A stretch of 64,000 nucleotides of DNA from Maea johnstoni (taxonomy: Eukaryota; Annelida; Polychaeta; Spionida; Magelonidae), in assembly GCA_963942565.1 (NCBI GenBank), contig OZ012686.1, positions 60,234,904 to 60,298,903 of the forward strand, written 5' to 3'. How positions within the stretch are numbered: position 1 is the stretch's first letter; every line of letters starts with the position of its first letter. Under the pieces are notes generated by a model, which searched no databases, was not told the DNA's origin, and was given only the letters and a program-made list of their open reading frames with translations. Of this stretch, positions 12,601-19,707 are shown one piece after another. The position numbers and the translations under genes are program-made.

Positions 12601-13653
12601 GTTATTGATTATCAATATTATCATTATCTTTAATAAACTGTTGGAATGAATAAATCACTCAGAAAACTTTCTAAACTAGCTGCAGTTGGTTGTCAGTAGT
12701 TGAACAAGTTACCCGGCAATAACTTGGGACATGAAGTCAAAACGGTGATAACACCTAAGCTGTTACTGTTAAAGTCTTCAGAAAGTATATGGGAACCATG
12801 CTTTCACTAATCAACACTTTACATTTTCTGTTACATTTTCTGTTAACACACATATTATGGGATGGATGTGTGTGACCACCTAACATTATGCAACATATGC
12901 ACATCACTTCAAGTAGTGTGCTAACTACCAACCCTGATAACACTAACATCGATGTCAACATCTGTGTGAAGTCAGCCATTGTTTCCTAACCCCTTATTAT
13001 CCAACTTATCAGGCTTTAGTCAGGGACTTCAAATGATTGAAGGAAAGGTGGAGTGTTCTAAGCAGGGAGTTCATTCATTTTCTGCTTGAAAATAAAAGAG
13101 AAGTGGACCTTTGAATAAGAAAAAATTGATAGTACTTAATTACTTATGTAACCTTAACATTAAGACAATAAAAGATTTTCTTAATTTTTACACCTTACGT
13201 TTGATGTTATTTCTGTATATTTTTCTCACCCATTCTATTTCAGCCCGAAATACTCTTAATGAGCCCTGTTATGTGAAGAGGATTTTGATGAATCCTGATA
13301 TAACCCCCCCCCCCCCCCCCCCCCCAAAGGCCACAATACACCCCCTACATGGTACTTACTATTTTTCTCTTTGTGTTTTTAGCTTTGCCTGCTCTGGCGG
13401 CAGCAGTTGTGTGTATGTGGCTTGTCTGTAGCTTCATACAGGACAGACAGCGTGTTTGAGACAGAAGGGGTCGTTCACAAGTAATTCCTGGCACCTTGTT
13501 GGCCCTGGAGAGAGCTGGTATGGGATGTGTTCCTACAACTCTGCCGGTCCTGGAGAGTGTTGCAGAGAACTGGCGGACACCAGACATCCAAGTAGGATTT
13601 CTGGAGCCATACTGCAGCAGCCGCAGTATCGTCTGAGCAGTCAAGCGCTCCAT
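113..13653 (-). CDS. MTIF2: Mitochondrial translation initiation factor 2 (mtIF2), ten exons, 3' end outside window
   Basis: GTPase that brings initiator fMet-tRNA to the mitochondrial small ribosomal subunit and promotes subunit joining in the matrix. Exons read 13653-13360, 11918-11816, 10390-10328, 9580-9469, 9053-8893, 7715-7539, 5999-5950, 4244-4030, 3419-3215, 344-113; all have GT-AG borders and their phases join without a break, giving 537 codons plus one base. Seen in the product: basic N-terminus with an RQF/SAT-like presequence cleavage site near residue 29; P-loop GHVDHGKT (210-217); switch [10 protein letters not shown] (234-242); DTPGH (257-261); NKID (311-314); SALKG (347-351); then the beta-barrel domain ([18 protein letters not shown]), a charged helix, and LVLKG opening the next domain. 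Human mtIF2 has about 727 residues, so roughly 190 C-terminal residues lie left of position 1. Many junctions carry tandem arrays, listed separately. Confidence 0.95.
432..597. repeat. 25-bp tandem repeat, about six copies, in intron 9
   Basis: Unit reads like GTCCTCAATCCTGGACACAG plus CCACT, with a few changes per copy. It lies in the intron between mtIF2 exons 9 and 10. The rest of the intron from 598 to about 904 shows nothing recognisable. Confidence 0.9.
905..3297. repeat. 104-bp array made of exon 9 end, donor site and 27 intron bases, about 23 copies
   Basis: Each unit holds, on the minus strand, codons for [20 protein letters not shown] and LELESE, then the donor GTAGGT and the intron piece GGCTCCCTCTAG. 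Most copies differ from one another by only a few bases; 1430-1600 is irregular. Since 104 is not a multiple of three, reading through copies shifts frame, so only the rightmost copy (3215-3292), joined to the rest of exon 9, can serve the known protein. Each copy also offers possible acceptors (CTCTAG, CCCAG). Confidence 0.95.
3215..3419 (-). CDS. MTIF2: mtIF2 exon 9: beta-barrel domain II
   Basis: Encodes [20 protein letters not shown], then [12 protein letters not shown] and [20 protein letters not shown], matching IIQRGTLRKGSVLVAGK and GWRDLPSAGEEILEVESE of human mtIF2. Acceptor TTTCAG at 3420-3425, donor GTAGGT. Its last 77 bases with the donor are the exon copy of the 104-bp array at 905-3297; this rightmost copy is the one contiguous with the rest of the exon. 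Confidence 0.94.
3661..4098. repeat. 87-88-bp array at the exon 8 donor, about five copies
   Basis: The unit carries on the minus strand the end of exon 8 (codons around [20 protein letters not shown]), the donor GTAAGTATT, and a short intron piece. Copies start near 3671, 3759, 3847, 3934 and 4021 (position of the donor). The copy at 4021-4098 is the real exon end. Confidence 0.93.
4030..4244 (-). CDS. MTIF2: mtIF2 exon 8: G5 motif and linker to domain II
   Basis: Begins [20 protein letters not shown], contains [12 protein letters not shown] (G5) and ends [15 protein letters not shown], matching the human protein closely. Acceptor GTTTAG, donor GTAAGTATC. The donor end is repeated about five times leftward (3661-4098) and the acceptor end about seven times rightward (4165-5072). 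Confidence 0.95.
4165..5072. repeat. 128-130-bp array at the exon 8 acceptor, about seven copies
   Basis: Each unit holds on the minus strand an intron piece with a CTCTCTGTG pyrimidine tract, the acceptor TTTAG, and the first 75 or so bases of exon 8. Units start at 4171, 4301, 4429, 4559, 4687, 4816 and 4945. Two sub-variants (GCTCCTAAAC and GATCCTAAAA at the acceptor) alternate in the first copies, suggesting growth by 258-bp dimers. Confidence 0.93.
5085..5235. repeat. Intron repeat of about 66-70 bp, 2.3 copies
   Basis: The motif AGATACCCATATGTAGCTAC recurs at 5085, 5151 and 5221, followed by AGTCAGCAGTAAAAACAATT in the first two. It contains no recognisable exon piece. Confidence 0.85.
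5236..5949. other. Intron sequence without recognised feature
   Basis: Part of the intron between mtIF2 exons 7 and 8. AT-rich single-copy-looking DNA; no gene, repeat or element seen. Confidence 0.6.
5950..5999 (-). CDS. MTIF2: mtIF2 exon 7: G4 motif NKID (50 bp)
   Basis: A short exon coding for [17 protein letters not shown], the guanine-specificity motif. Acceptor TTTCAG at 6000-6005, donor GTAAGTAC. Phase joins exon 6 (G plus TG) and exon 8 (phase 0). No array touches its borders. Confidence 0.92.
6330..7575. repeat. 85-bp array at the exon 6 donor, 14-15 copies
   Basis: The unit holds on the minus strand the last 40 or so exon bases (codons [14 protein letters not shown]), the donor GTAAGTAGAG, and about 40 intron bases rich in AAAG. 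The period is exactly 85 in most copies. In the array GTC (Val) of the exon is replaced by ATA or GTA-type changes, so the copies diverged from the exon copy at 7539-7580. A TG-rich stretch lies just left near 6103-6125. Confidence 0.95.
7539..7715 (-). CDS. MTIF2: mtIF2 exon 6: G3 motif DTPGH
   Basis: Encodes [20 protein letters not shown], then [23 protein letters not shown], the switch II region and following helix of the GTPase. Acceptor ATTCCAG, donor GTAAGTAG. Human mtIF2 has Gly where this protein has Ser in ADDSVMKQ. Both ends are repeated in tandem arrays: the donor side at 6330-7575 (85 bp) and the acceptor side at 7700-8480 (about 83 bp). Confidence 0.95.
7700..8480. repeat. About 83-bp array at the exon 6 acceptor, ten copies
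   Basis: Each unit carries on the minus strand a branch/pyrimidine region, the acceptor AATTCCAG and the first 15 or so exon bases (TGAAGTTTGAG). Copy length varies between 76 and 90 bp, partly by presence of the insert ACACAGTGTTACAATTACC. Confidence 0.92.
8481..8892. other. Intron sequence without recognised feature
   Basis: Remainder of the intron between mtIF2 exons 5 and 6. AT-rich, no repeat or gene recognised. Confidence 0.6.
8893..9053 (-). CDS. MTIF2: mtIF2 exon 5: P-loop and switch I
   Basis: Encodes the G1 motif GHVDHGKT within [19 protein letters not shown] and switch [11 protein letters not shown], hallmarks of IF2. Acceptor TTTCCAG at 9054-9060, donor GTAAAACG. The acceptor plus the first 60-odd exon bases are repeated upstream in a 110-bp tandem array (8990-9372). 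Confidence 0.95.
8990..9372. repeat. 110-bp array at the exon 5 acceptor, about 3.5 copies
   Basis: The unit contains the start of exon 5 including codons of GHV from the P-loop, the acceptor TTTCCAG and about 45 intron bases. ACATGACCCATGAT recurs at 8991, 9101, 9211 and 9321, an exact 110-bp period. The outermost copy diverges after about 50 bases. Confidence 0.94.
9469..9580 (-). CDS. MTIF2: mtIF2 exon 4
   Basis: Acceptor TTCCAG, donor GTAAGATA. Encodes [12 protein letters not shown] and KENKDAVKR, matching IKEVITKAGMKL and RKNKDAVRR in human mtIF2 just before the GTPase domain. This is one of the exons without a tandem array on its own borders. Confidence 0.88.
9652..9965. mobile_element. 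MITE-like element with inverted iterons of CCGGACAATATCCCC
   Basis: Two copies of GGACAATATCCCCC at the left end (9654-9686) face about a dozen copies of the reverse complement GGGGGATATTGTCCGG at 9760-9955, with 65 bases of unique AT-rich DNA between. The outer ends read AGGACAATATCCCC and GGGGGTATTGTCCT. This asymmetric inverted-iteron layout fits a short non-autonomous DNA transposon whose right end expanded; no clear target duplication was found. Confidence 0.6.
10000..10088. repeat. Two-copy direct repeat of about 47 bp
   Basis: CATATATTCATAAGTATCAT and ATTCAGTTTATAAAGGG occur twice in succession in the intron between mtIF2 exons 3 and 4. Confidence 0.85.
10328..10390 (-). CDS. MTIF2: mtIF2 exon 3 (63 bp)
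   Basis: Acceptor TTTCAG, donor GTAAGTTC. Encodes [12 protein letters not shown] and an acidic stretch ending EEEDS, aligning with DYVYEALLNTDIDIDS of the human protein. Both split codons join in phase with the neighbouring exons. Confidence 0.85.
10905..11237. mobile_element. hAT-like MITE with 8-bp target duplication
   Basis: The left end TAGGGATAGGTAC faces the right end GTCCCAATCTCTA, whose reverse complement is TAGAGATTGGGAC. Flanks are CTGTACAC (10897-10904) and TTGTACAC (11238-11245), seven of eight identical. TAGGG-type ends and an 8-bp duplication are typical of hAT elements. The 333-bp interior contains no coding capacity. It lies in the intron between mtIF2 exons 2 and 3. Confidence 0.7.
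11537..11687. mobile_element. Hairpin MITE (about 66-bp arms)
   Basis: A near-perfect inverted repeat: left arm AGGTTCTTG...CAAGATGAAAATTC-type sequence pairs with the right arm ending CCAAGAACCT; the central loop is about ten bases. The inner 45 bases match almost perfectly, the outer 20 less so. A fold-back element in the intron between mtIF2 exons 2 and 3. Confidence 0.8.
11816..11918 (-). CDS. MTIF2: mtIF2 exon 2: N-terminal helical domain
   Basis: Acceptor TTGTAG at 11919-11924 and donor GTAAGG. It codes for a lysine run, then [22 protein letters not shown], written here in parts because it matches the WIGMTIEELARAM region of human mtIF2. This small helical module precedes the GTPase domain in mitochondrial IF2. 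Phase 0 at the start, one base left over at the end. Confidence 0.9.
12501..12607. repeat. (ATT)n microsatellite
   Basis: An uninterrupted run of ATT/TTA triplets over about 75 bases with imperfect flanks containing TCATTATCAC. Confidence 0.98.
13304..13325. repeat. Poly-C tract, 22 C in a row
   Basis: A C homopolymer on the + strand (G run in the transcribed direction of the mtIF2 gene), inside intron 1, 34 bases from the exon 1 donor. Confidence 0.98.
13360..13653 (-). CDS. MTIF2: mtIF2 exon 1: start codon and mitochondrial presequence
   Basis: Encodes residues 1-98. The ATG at 13653 has A at -3 and G at +4, and an in-frame TAA lies four codons upstream, so it is the natural start. The first 60 residues are rich in Arg, Ser and Thr with a single acid residue at position 2, typical of a matrix-targeting signal; R-Q-F before S-A (residues 27-31) fits an R-3 type cleavage site. 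The 3' border is ATA followed by GTAAGTACC (phase 0). Any upstream untranslated exon was not identified. Confidence 0.9.
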
Positions 13654-14040
13654 TGTACAAGATTAGCTAGAACTGGTGCCTTAAACAAATATATGAGTAA
13701 ATTATTATTAGTATGAGGACAGTCCTTCGTGGATATTTTACAACTAATCTTAGATGAATAAATGAATGGATATGTAGCGAGAGACCAATTTGTATATATG
13801 CACTATAGTGGAGGCCTGGCTATGCCAGGGGTTTTGAACCTGGCTGCAATGTGACATAACTAGGAGACAAGGACCAATGAGCGCTCTCATATCGTTTAAA
13901 TTACAGAGAAAGATGTGCTGCAACATGCGCAGAACACAACTTTTAGACTATGCACCGCAGCCAGCCTGTTCAGGTTAACCGGCTGGTTTCATATTCACTT
14001 TTTGTTATTTATCTAAGAACTAACGTAGGTCATTTTAATT
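13654..14040. other. Region upstream of the mtIF2 start codon
   Basis: Should hold the 5' untranslated region and promoter of MTIF2 on the minus strand. I see no TATA box or other motif I would call with confidence; CCTGGCTATGCCAGG at about 13814 is a short palindrome of unknown meaning. Confidence 0.5.
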
Positions 14041-15009
14041 GCCACTTTTTTGTGACAAAACGTTCAAGTTTTCCATCCAAACTTGGCAAACATGTTAGGA
14101 GCACTACTACGTATATGTGTAAACATATTTTTTGTCTCAACTCCGCAAAATGTTGATTTTGCTCATTAGGTCCCATTGTAAAATGTGTCCATTGCCAACA
14201 CTACGATCTTGCGTGTTTGTATTGTTCGCAACAGACAAACACGCGAGATCGTAGTGTCGGCAATGTGCACACTTTACAATAGGAACTAATGAGCAAAATC
14301 AACATTTTGCGGAGCTGAGACAAAAAGTATGTTTGTACATACACGTAGTAGTGCTCCAAAGATGTTTGCCAAGTTTGGATGGCAAACTCAAACGTTTTGT
14401 CACAAAAAAGTGGCAAAAGTGATTGCCAAACTCAAGTCAGACAGACTATAGTCACTGAATACAACAATCAATCAATTTGAAGGTTATAAATTATTTTATA
14501 ATCCTCAAAGTTCTATGTTCGTTCAAGTGCTATTCGCATTCACAGTCTTGATCCTTTACAGAGAGTTTCGACTGACTCCAGTTTGGCAATCACTTTTCCC
14601 ACTTTTTTGTGACAAAACGTTCGAGTTCGCCATCCAAACTTGGCAAACCTCTTTGGAGCACTACTACGTGTATGTACAAACATACTTTTTGTCTCAGCTC
14701 CGCAAAATGTTCATTTTGCTCATAAGTTCCTATTGTAAAATATGCGCATTGCCGACACTACAACCTCGCGTGTTTGTCTGTTGCGAACAATACAAACACG
14801 CGAGATCGTAGTGTTGGCAATGGACACATTTTACAACGGGACCTAATGAGCAAAATCAACATTTTGCGGAGTTGAGACAAAGAATTTGTTTATACATACA
14901 CGTAGTAGTGCTCCTAACATGTTTGTCAAGTTTGAATGGAAAACTCGAAAGTTTTGTCCCAAAAAAGTGGCAGAAGTGATTGCCAAACTCGAGTCAGACA
15001 GACTATAGA
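14041..15009. repeat. Nested (second-order) inverted repeat
   Basis: Four arms of about 190-220 bp. Arm 1 (14041-14228) and arm 2 (14229-14450) are inverted copies meeting at CAACAGACAAAC; arm 3 (14565-14786) and arm 4 (14787-15009) form a second hairpin. In addition arm 1 is closest to the reverse complement of arm 4 (shared CTAACATGTTT, ATTAGGTCCC variants), and arm 2 to that of arm 3 (shared GACAAAAAGTATGTTTGTAC). So the whole block is an inverted repeat whose arms are themselves inverted repeats, around a 115-bp AT-rich spacer. No coding capacity is convincing. Confidence 0.85.
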
Positions 15010-15497
15010 CGGAGGTCAAGTGAGGTAAAATGTAAACATGATTTTGTCATTTACGAGCTGTCAAACATCAAAATAGAAATCTATCTCGTTATGTTTAATG
15101 AAACCGGTAAGTTTCTTTTGGAAAAATATGGGTACAGGTATTTCGACCATTTTCCTTTTCAAATTGATGAAGTTAGACAGCAGTATAAACATCGACTCAC
15201 CTTCACCGCTTCACATGTCCAGTGGAGGCTGCCATTTTCGACTTCCCAACTCTGATATGGTACTCTGACTCAATTTACTTCGTTACTTGTTTCTAAGGCC
15301 CACGCACAAAATGCGTGCTCAAACTGTATATGAATAAGACTAGAATACAAATCGATATACGTTTAAAGTTTTTTGACGTTTTACATTCAGAAAAGGACAG
15401 CTTTAATGGAGACATGTGACCATAAGATTGTAAAGTGGACCAAGGTACTAGTGAAGTATCGTATACTGGTGGCGCCCTCTGTACCATCAGCTCGTAA
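15010..15497. other. Unannotated stretch
   Basis: No gene, repeat or element recognised. Confidence 0.5.
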
Positions 15498-15635
15498 ACG
15501 TTCGGTTACTCACCTCGCGCTTACTCTGTTAAGTTACCAGGTAACCGTCCGATGACCTTACTCTCGCGTACTAGGGTAAGTTACTAGGTTGATCAATGTC
15601 ATGCGCAGTTGAAGCGAGTAACCGAACGGGTTTCG
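15498..15635. repeat. Small inverted repeat ending in GTTCGGTTACTC
   Basis: AACGTTCGGTTACTC near 15498 faces GAGTAACCGAACGGGTT near 15623. A related GTTCGGGTTAG / AACGAACGG sequence with TTACCCGGGTAAG lies at 16570-16630. Possibly a short MITE or part of one split by the neighbouring insertion; uncertain. Confidence 0.4.
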
Positions 15636-15687
15636 AGCATCTGCGGTCAATGCGTAGGCGGCACCAAATCACGATTGTCGCTTCTAA

Positions 15688-16344
15688 CATGGCAAGCATT
15701 TTGAAAGTTTATTAAGTTTTTTATTTTAGTATTTGAGAATATTTATTGATATTTACAAATAATTGCAAATATCAAAAAATGATTTGTAAATAGTGGAAAA
15801 TAATTATAGATACTAGAAAATCATTTCTAATATTTCTAATTGATTTTTTAATATTCATAAATAAATTACATTAATAAATAAAGAAGTCATTTTTTGATAT
15901 TAATAAAAAATATATATATTATCTATAAATTATTTTCTAGTATTTTTAAATCATTTTCTTGTATTTATAAATTATTTTCTTGTATTTGCAGTATTTACAA
16001 ATATTAGAAAATGATTTATGAATACTAGAAAAGCATTTATGAATATTAGAAATCATTAATAAAAACAAAAAAATGAATTATAAATACTAGGAAAAGATTT
16101 ATTTGTATTTAGGAATGTACATGGTTCTCTAATAATAATAAATCATTTCTTAGTATTCATAAATGATTTTCTAGTATTTATAAATCATTCTTTAGTATTA
16201 ATAAATCATTTTTAGTATTTATAATTCATTTTCTAGTATTTGTAAATGTGGTCATTTATATATATTAGAAAGTGATGTACAAATACAAGAAAATGATTTA
16301 TTAGAATTTGAAATGCTTAATAAACTCTCAAAGTGCTTGCCATA
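15688..16344. mobile_element. Non-autonomous DNA transposon with AT-rich 21-bp dyad array (small member)
   Basis: Terminal inverted repeats: left CATGGCAAGCATTTTGAAAG then TTTATTAAG; right is the reverse complement with two or three changes, ending GTGCTTGCCATA. Flanks are TTCTAA (15682-15687) and TTCTTA (16345-16350), a 6-bp target duplication with one mismatch. The interior is a run of units such as TAGTATTTATAAATCATTTT in both orientations, spaced mostly 21 bp. No coding capacity. Same end sequence, duplication length and repeat design as the element at 19961-21850. Confidence 0.75.
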
Positions 16345-16822
16345 TTCTTAAAGGTGCTTACGAAAGCATCAAAAACAAATAGTTTTTTTCAGCATTTTAC
16401 TGCAAAAACAGACAATCTTTTATTCATTTTCAAAAGAAAAACAATGTTCGGTAAACGTAAGATTCGCCATGGTGTCCATGTTCACGCGTTGCATTGTGGG
16501 ATGCTTACCCAAGTAACCGACTCAGGGGGTGGGTTAGTTGGGCCAGGCGCGAGGTGTGACGTCATCGATCGCTAACCCGAACGCTCTCGCGCTTATCCCG
16601 GGCTTACCCGGGTAAGTAAACGAACGGAATACTTGTCCATCATACTCAGGGGCATGTTTTTTTTAGCCCTTACCAGGGTTTGGTTCAACCAGGGTTAGGT
16701 TTGACCATTTTTATTGCTTACTGCAAGCTGGTTCCCATTCATTTCGCCCCGTCCGTTTGGCGATCCCTGACACAGTCGACAGATTTCACAACCACCTCTC
16801 AAGGCTGGTTCTCTCTTGTGTT
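16345..16822. other. Unannotated stretch, GC-richer than its surroundings
   Basis: Contains a CpG-rich part near 16560-16630 with TGACGTCATCGATCGC and a CCCGGGCTTACCCGGG palindrome-like core, and a further promoter-like GC stretch near 16740-16800. No gene recognised. Confidence 0.4.
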
Positions 16823-17246
16823 AAAATGGCCGCCAATGAATCTAGCGTGGTAGAACGGTGAGTGACTTAGTGGTCTCAAAGTCATCCTATTTGATTCTGT
16901 GACATGACAGTTACTTATCCTTATGGCAAATTACATCTTTATATAGGCTATACATATTAAAAAGGTATCTGTATAGGGATTAAGCTGCGGCAGATGGATA
17001 AGCTTCTCATTGCCTAATTTTGCTAAGCCTGTTCAAAATGGCCGCCAATGCATCTAGCATGGTAGAACGGCGAGTGACTTAGTGCTCTCAAAGCCATCCT
17101 ATTTGATTCCGTGACATGAAAGTTACATATCCTTATGGAAAATTACATCTTTATATCGGCTATACATATCAAAAAGGTTTCTGTATAGAGATTAAGCTGC
17201 GGAAGATGGATAAGCTTCTCATTGCCTAATTTCGCTCAGCCTGTTC
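16823..17246. repeat. 212-bp tandem duplication starting with AAAATGGCCGCCAATG
   Basis: Two copies begin at 16823 and 17035 and are about 95 percent alike. Each begins with AAAATGGCCGCC, which could be a start codon in good context or a YY1-like site, and reads M-A-A-N-E/A-S-S up to a GTGAGT donor-like site. A link to the Myb/SANT-like sequence downstream is possible, but the splice phases do not fit. Confidence 0.75.
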
Positions 17247-18028
17247 AAAAGAAAGTTTACACGAAAATACTTAAATTTTTAGCTAAGTCCTTGTGTACAA
17301 CGAACGAAAAATCCCACGTCAACAATCACAAACATAGGAATTAATCAAGTTTCTGACACTGAGTATGATCAGTATCTTATTGCAAACGTCCCAGTTAACT
17401 AGTTATTCATGATTTAGATCTCCTTGCCACAGGGCCTTGTAATGTTGAGTATCACTCGCTGGTGCAAATATATTTTTTTGTATAAAGGAAAGGAGAAAGT
17501 TTGTTCATGTAATGGGTGTTTAACTCATCAAGATTTGTGTATACAGTGACAGCCAGGTGGTATTCCACATATTTAGGAAAAAGGAGCCATTTAAGCTTTT
17601 TGAATGGATCAAAAGATGGAATTGACAAATCCCCATCTAATATTAAGCAGGCTGCCCGCTTTTGTGATTTAGTAATCGGGTTTTGTTGATTAGTCAGACA
17701 GTTTCCCCAAGCTGAACAACAGTAATTTAAGTGGGGTAAAATATAGCAGTCATAAGAATAGCTCTCCTTGACTGGGAGGTTTTTTCTTATTGCTTTTAAA
17801 GTATGCAGGTTGAATATGATCTTTTTTCAGGTTTTATCAATTTGTTCAGTCCAGCATGAATTCATCTATTGTAACCCCGAGAACCTTTTCATTTTGTGAA
17901 TTTCCCTAGAGGGGGTTCATATGTCCTATTCTAAAACATTAGTGTTTTGGCTTCAGCTGACTTCTGTTTTGTGTATTCACAGACGTTATTTTAAAGAGCT
18001 AACAACCAATTTTCCTGATGGCAGGATA
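17247..18028. other. Unannotated stretch
   Basis: AT-rich DNA between the 212-bp duplication and the first Myb/SANT-like copy. No gene or repeat recognised. Confidence 0.5.
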
Positions 18029-18989
18029 GCACAATCGGAGCCTACTTTGGAATCATATGATAGTCAGACTTTGGTGTGACTGGAGCATAAAACAAATCTC
18101 TAGCCCGCCACCCACACTTGCCTTGGCAACCAATAAATTATGTGTAAATGATACCTTTTGCAATTTGCCCAATAATGCAATCAAAAAATTATATATTACT
18201 GTTTATGTGGTTTGCAGTTGAATACATCTGGACAGGAACGCGGACTCCAAGAGAAAAGGAAGTAGATAGGAGGGCTACCTTACGCTTTATAGAAATAGTG
18301 TGTAGCCGCCTTGATGATTTAGGGGACAAGAAAACAAAAAAGACATCAACATGGAAGGAAATTGGGGAAACCCTCATAAATGAAGCGTTCCAATTCAGAT
18401 CGCCCGGAGGCCATACTCAATGCGAACAATGCGTATATATAAAGATTGCATCCAGTACTCTCAAACCACCGGTGAAGGAGGGGAGTCTGCTCCCGAATTC
18501 TATGACAAGCTTCATGCATTGCTTTCAAGCAAGCATACTGTTCATCCAGTGTCTGTGTTGAATACGCTCAACACTGATGTGGATGACAGTGTCATAACTT
18601 TAGAAGATGAGCCATCAACATCAACATCAGGTTCTCCGAAGAAACGGAAAAAGACAGAAAGTATGGTCACACTCGTAAAAGAGGACAAAGAAGAGGAAGG
18701 AAAAGACAAGATCAGGTCATGGAGACAATGGGAAAAGTATTGCAATCAATAAATGAACAAAACAATATTTTAAATGAAAATGATAGAAAGAGGTAAGAAG
18801 AGGAGAAGAAACAATTTGAGGCCATTGAACAGATGCACAACGTATGTTTAGATGTCCAGAAGTCAATGATAGAGGTTTTGAAAAAATTAAAGTAATCCTA
18901 ATAATTGATTTATAGGTTTCTCTCTTCTGACCTTCTTTCTTGTTTCACTAATCATGCATCTTTTTAACATTCTCTATTTCAAAAATATT
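18029..18989 (+). pseudogene. Myb/SANT-like protein gene, degenerate copy A
   Basis: After an acceptor-like TTTGCAG (about 18218) the frame reads YIWTGTRTPREKEVDRRATL, FIEIVCSRLDDLGDKKTKK, TWKEIGETLI: spacing of tryptophans and W-x-x-I-G-x-x-L is that of Myb/SANT-like DNA-binding domains found in PIF/Harbinger-associated and trihelix proteins. A second frame continues YKDCIQYSQTTGEG, a Ser/Thr-acidic linker, and a basic KKRKK stretch (possible nuclear signal). A third frame encodes a charged coiled coil (ILNENDRKR, QFEAIEQMHNVCLDV). Frame changes and a stop separate these parts, so the copy cannot make one protein as it stands. Whether it was a host gene or a transposon's second protein is open. 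Copies B and C follow downstream. Confidence 0.55.
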
Positions 18990-19707
18990 ACTGATATGCT
19001 ACTTGGATTCGATACAGGAATGGAATTTTAAAAAAATGAAAATCAGCAATGTATTCATAAGGAATGGTCGCGGTTGGCGCATGGGGTGATTTTTTGACCT
19101 ATTGACCCCCCCCCCCCCCCCCCCCTTAGTGGCTTACGTGTGCTGCATAAAGCTCACGATCGCACTGGTTGAGATACCACGTGTTTGTGCTCAGTTTTAG
19201 TACGTCATCCCCAACCCACCTAACTAACATATGAATCAATATCTTTTGACGTCCAATATATAGATAATCATCAAGGATTTCTTGGTGGTTCTTGGCCATA
19301 AGATCCAGCCACCCTGTAGTCAGGCTATCGCACAATTCCAAAATCAGCAGGTCAGACCGGATCTGATTCCAAGTCCGAAAACAGAATTGGAACCATTTGA
19401 AAAAGTCGGTACTGGCTTGCGATCCTGTTCGCAAATATGTACCATTTTTCAAAAGTCACAAGTCAATTTCTTGACTTGCGATTATTGTACGATATTCATA
19501 TAACATTTATATGCATGACGGACCCAAGTCAACTATTAAGACTGGTTGCATAAATGTCTTGCAATTATTGTGAGATTATCGTGAGACATAAATTGACTTT
19601 ATTTAGCAGTATAATCGGCTGTAAATATTGTACGATGAGTAATGCAGTGTGACCGTAAATATATCTATTTCTTAAATTGAAATGTTCAGTTTCAATGTTA
19701 AAATTAG
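18990..19707. other. Stretch between copies A and B, with an unrecognised minus-strand frame
   Basis: Holds a 20-base poly-C tract (19106-19125). A 108-codon minus-strand frame at 19126-19452 contains FFKWFQFCFRTWNQ and a WYLNQCDRELYAAHV-like end. Its composition looks more protein-like than chance frames here, but I recognise no family and see no splice or promoter support. Confidence 0.25.
19106..19125. repeat. Poly-C tract, 20 C in a row
   Basis: Homopolymer of C on the + strand. Confidence 0.98.

Larger units (their letters stand above)
11919..13359. other. mtIF2 intron 1
   Basis: The intron between exons 1 and 2. Apart from the ATT microsatellite and the poly-C tract listed separately, no gene or element was recognised. 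Confidence 0.7.

Noticed and set aside
13111-13431. 106-codon + strand frame with a proline run
   Set aside because: The prolines come from the poly-C tract, and the end is antisense to mtIF2 exon 1.
14201-14811. 71- and 98-codon frames containing a TWQTSLEHYYVYVQTYF-like stretch on both strands
   Set aside because: The same peptide appears from opposite strands because the region is an inverted repeat; no family or splice support.
16823-16870. First exon MAANESSVVE joined to the Myb/SANT-like exon at 18.2 kb
   Set aside because: Using the GTGAGT donor, the joined codons give a stop (CG plus T-TGA), so the phases do not fit; kept only as a weak hypothesis.
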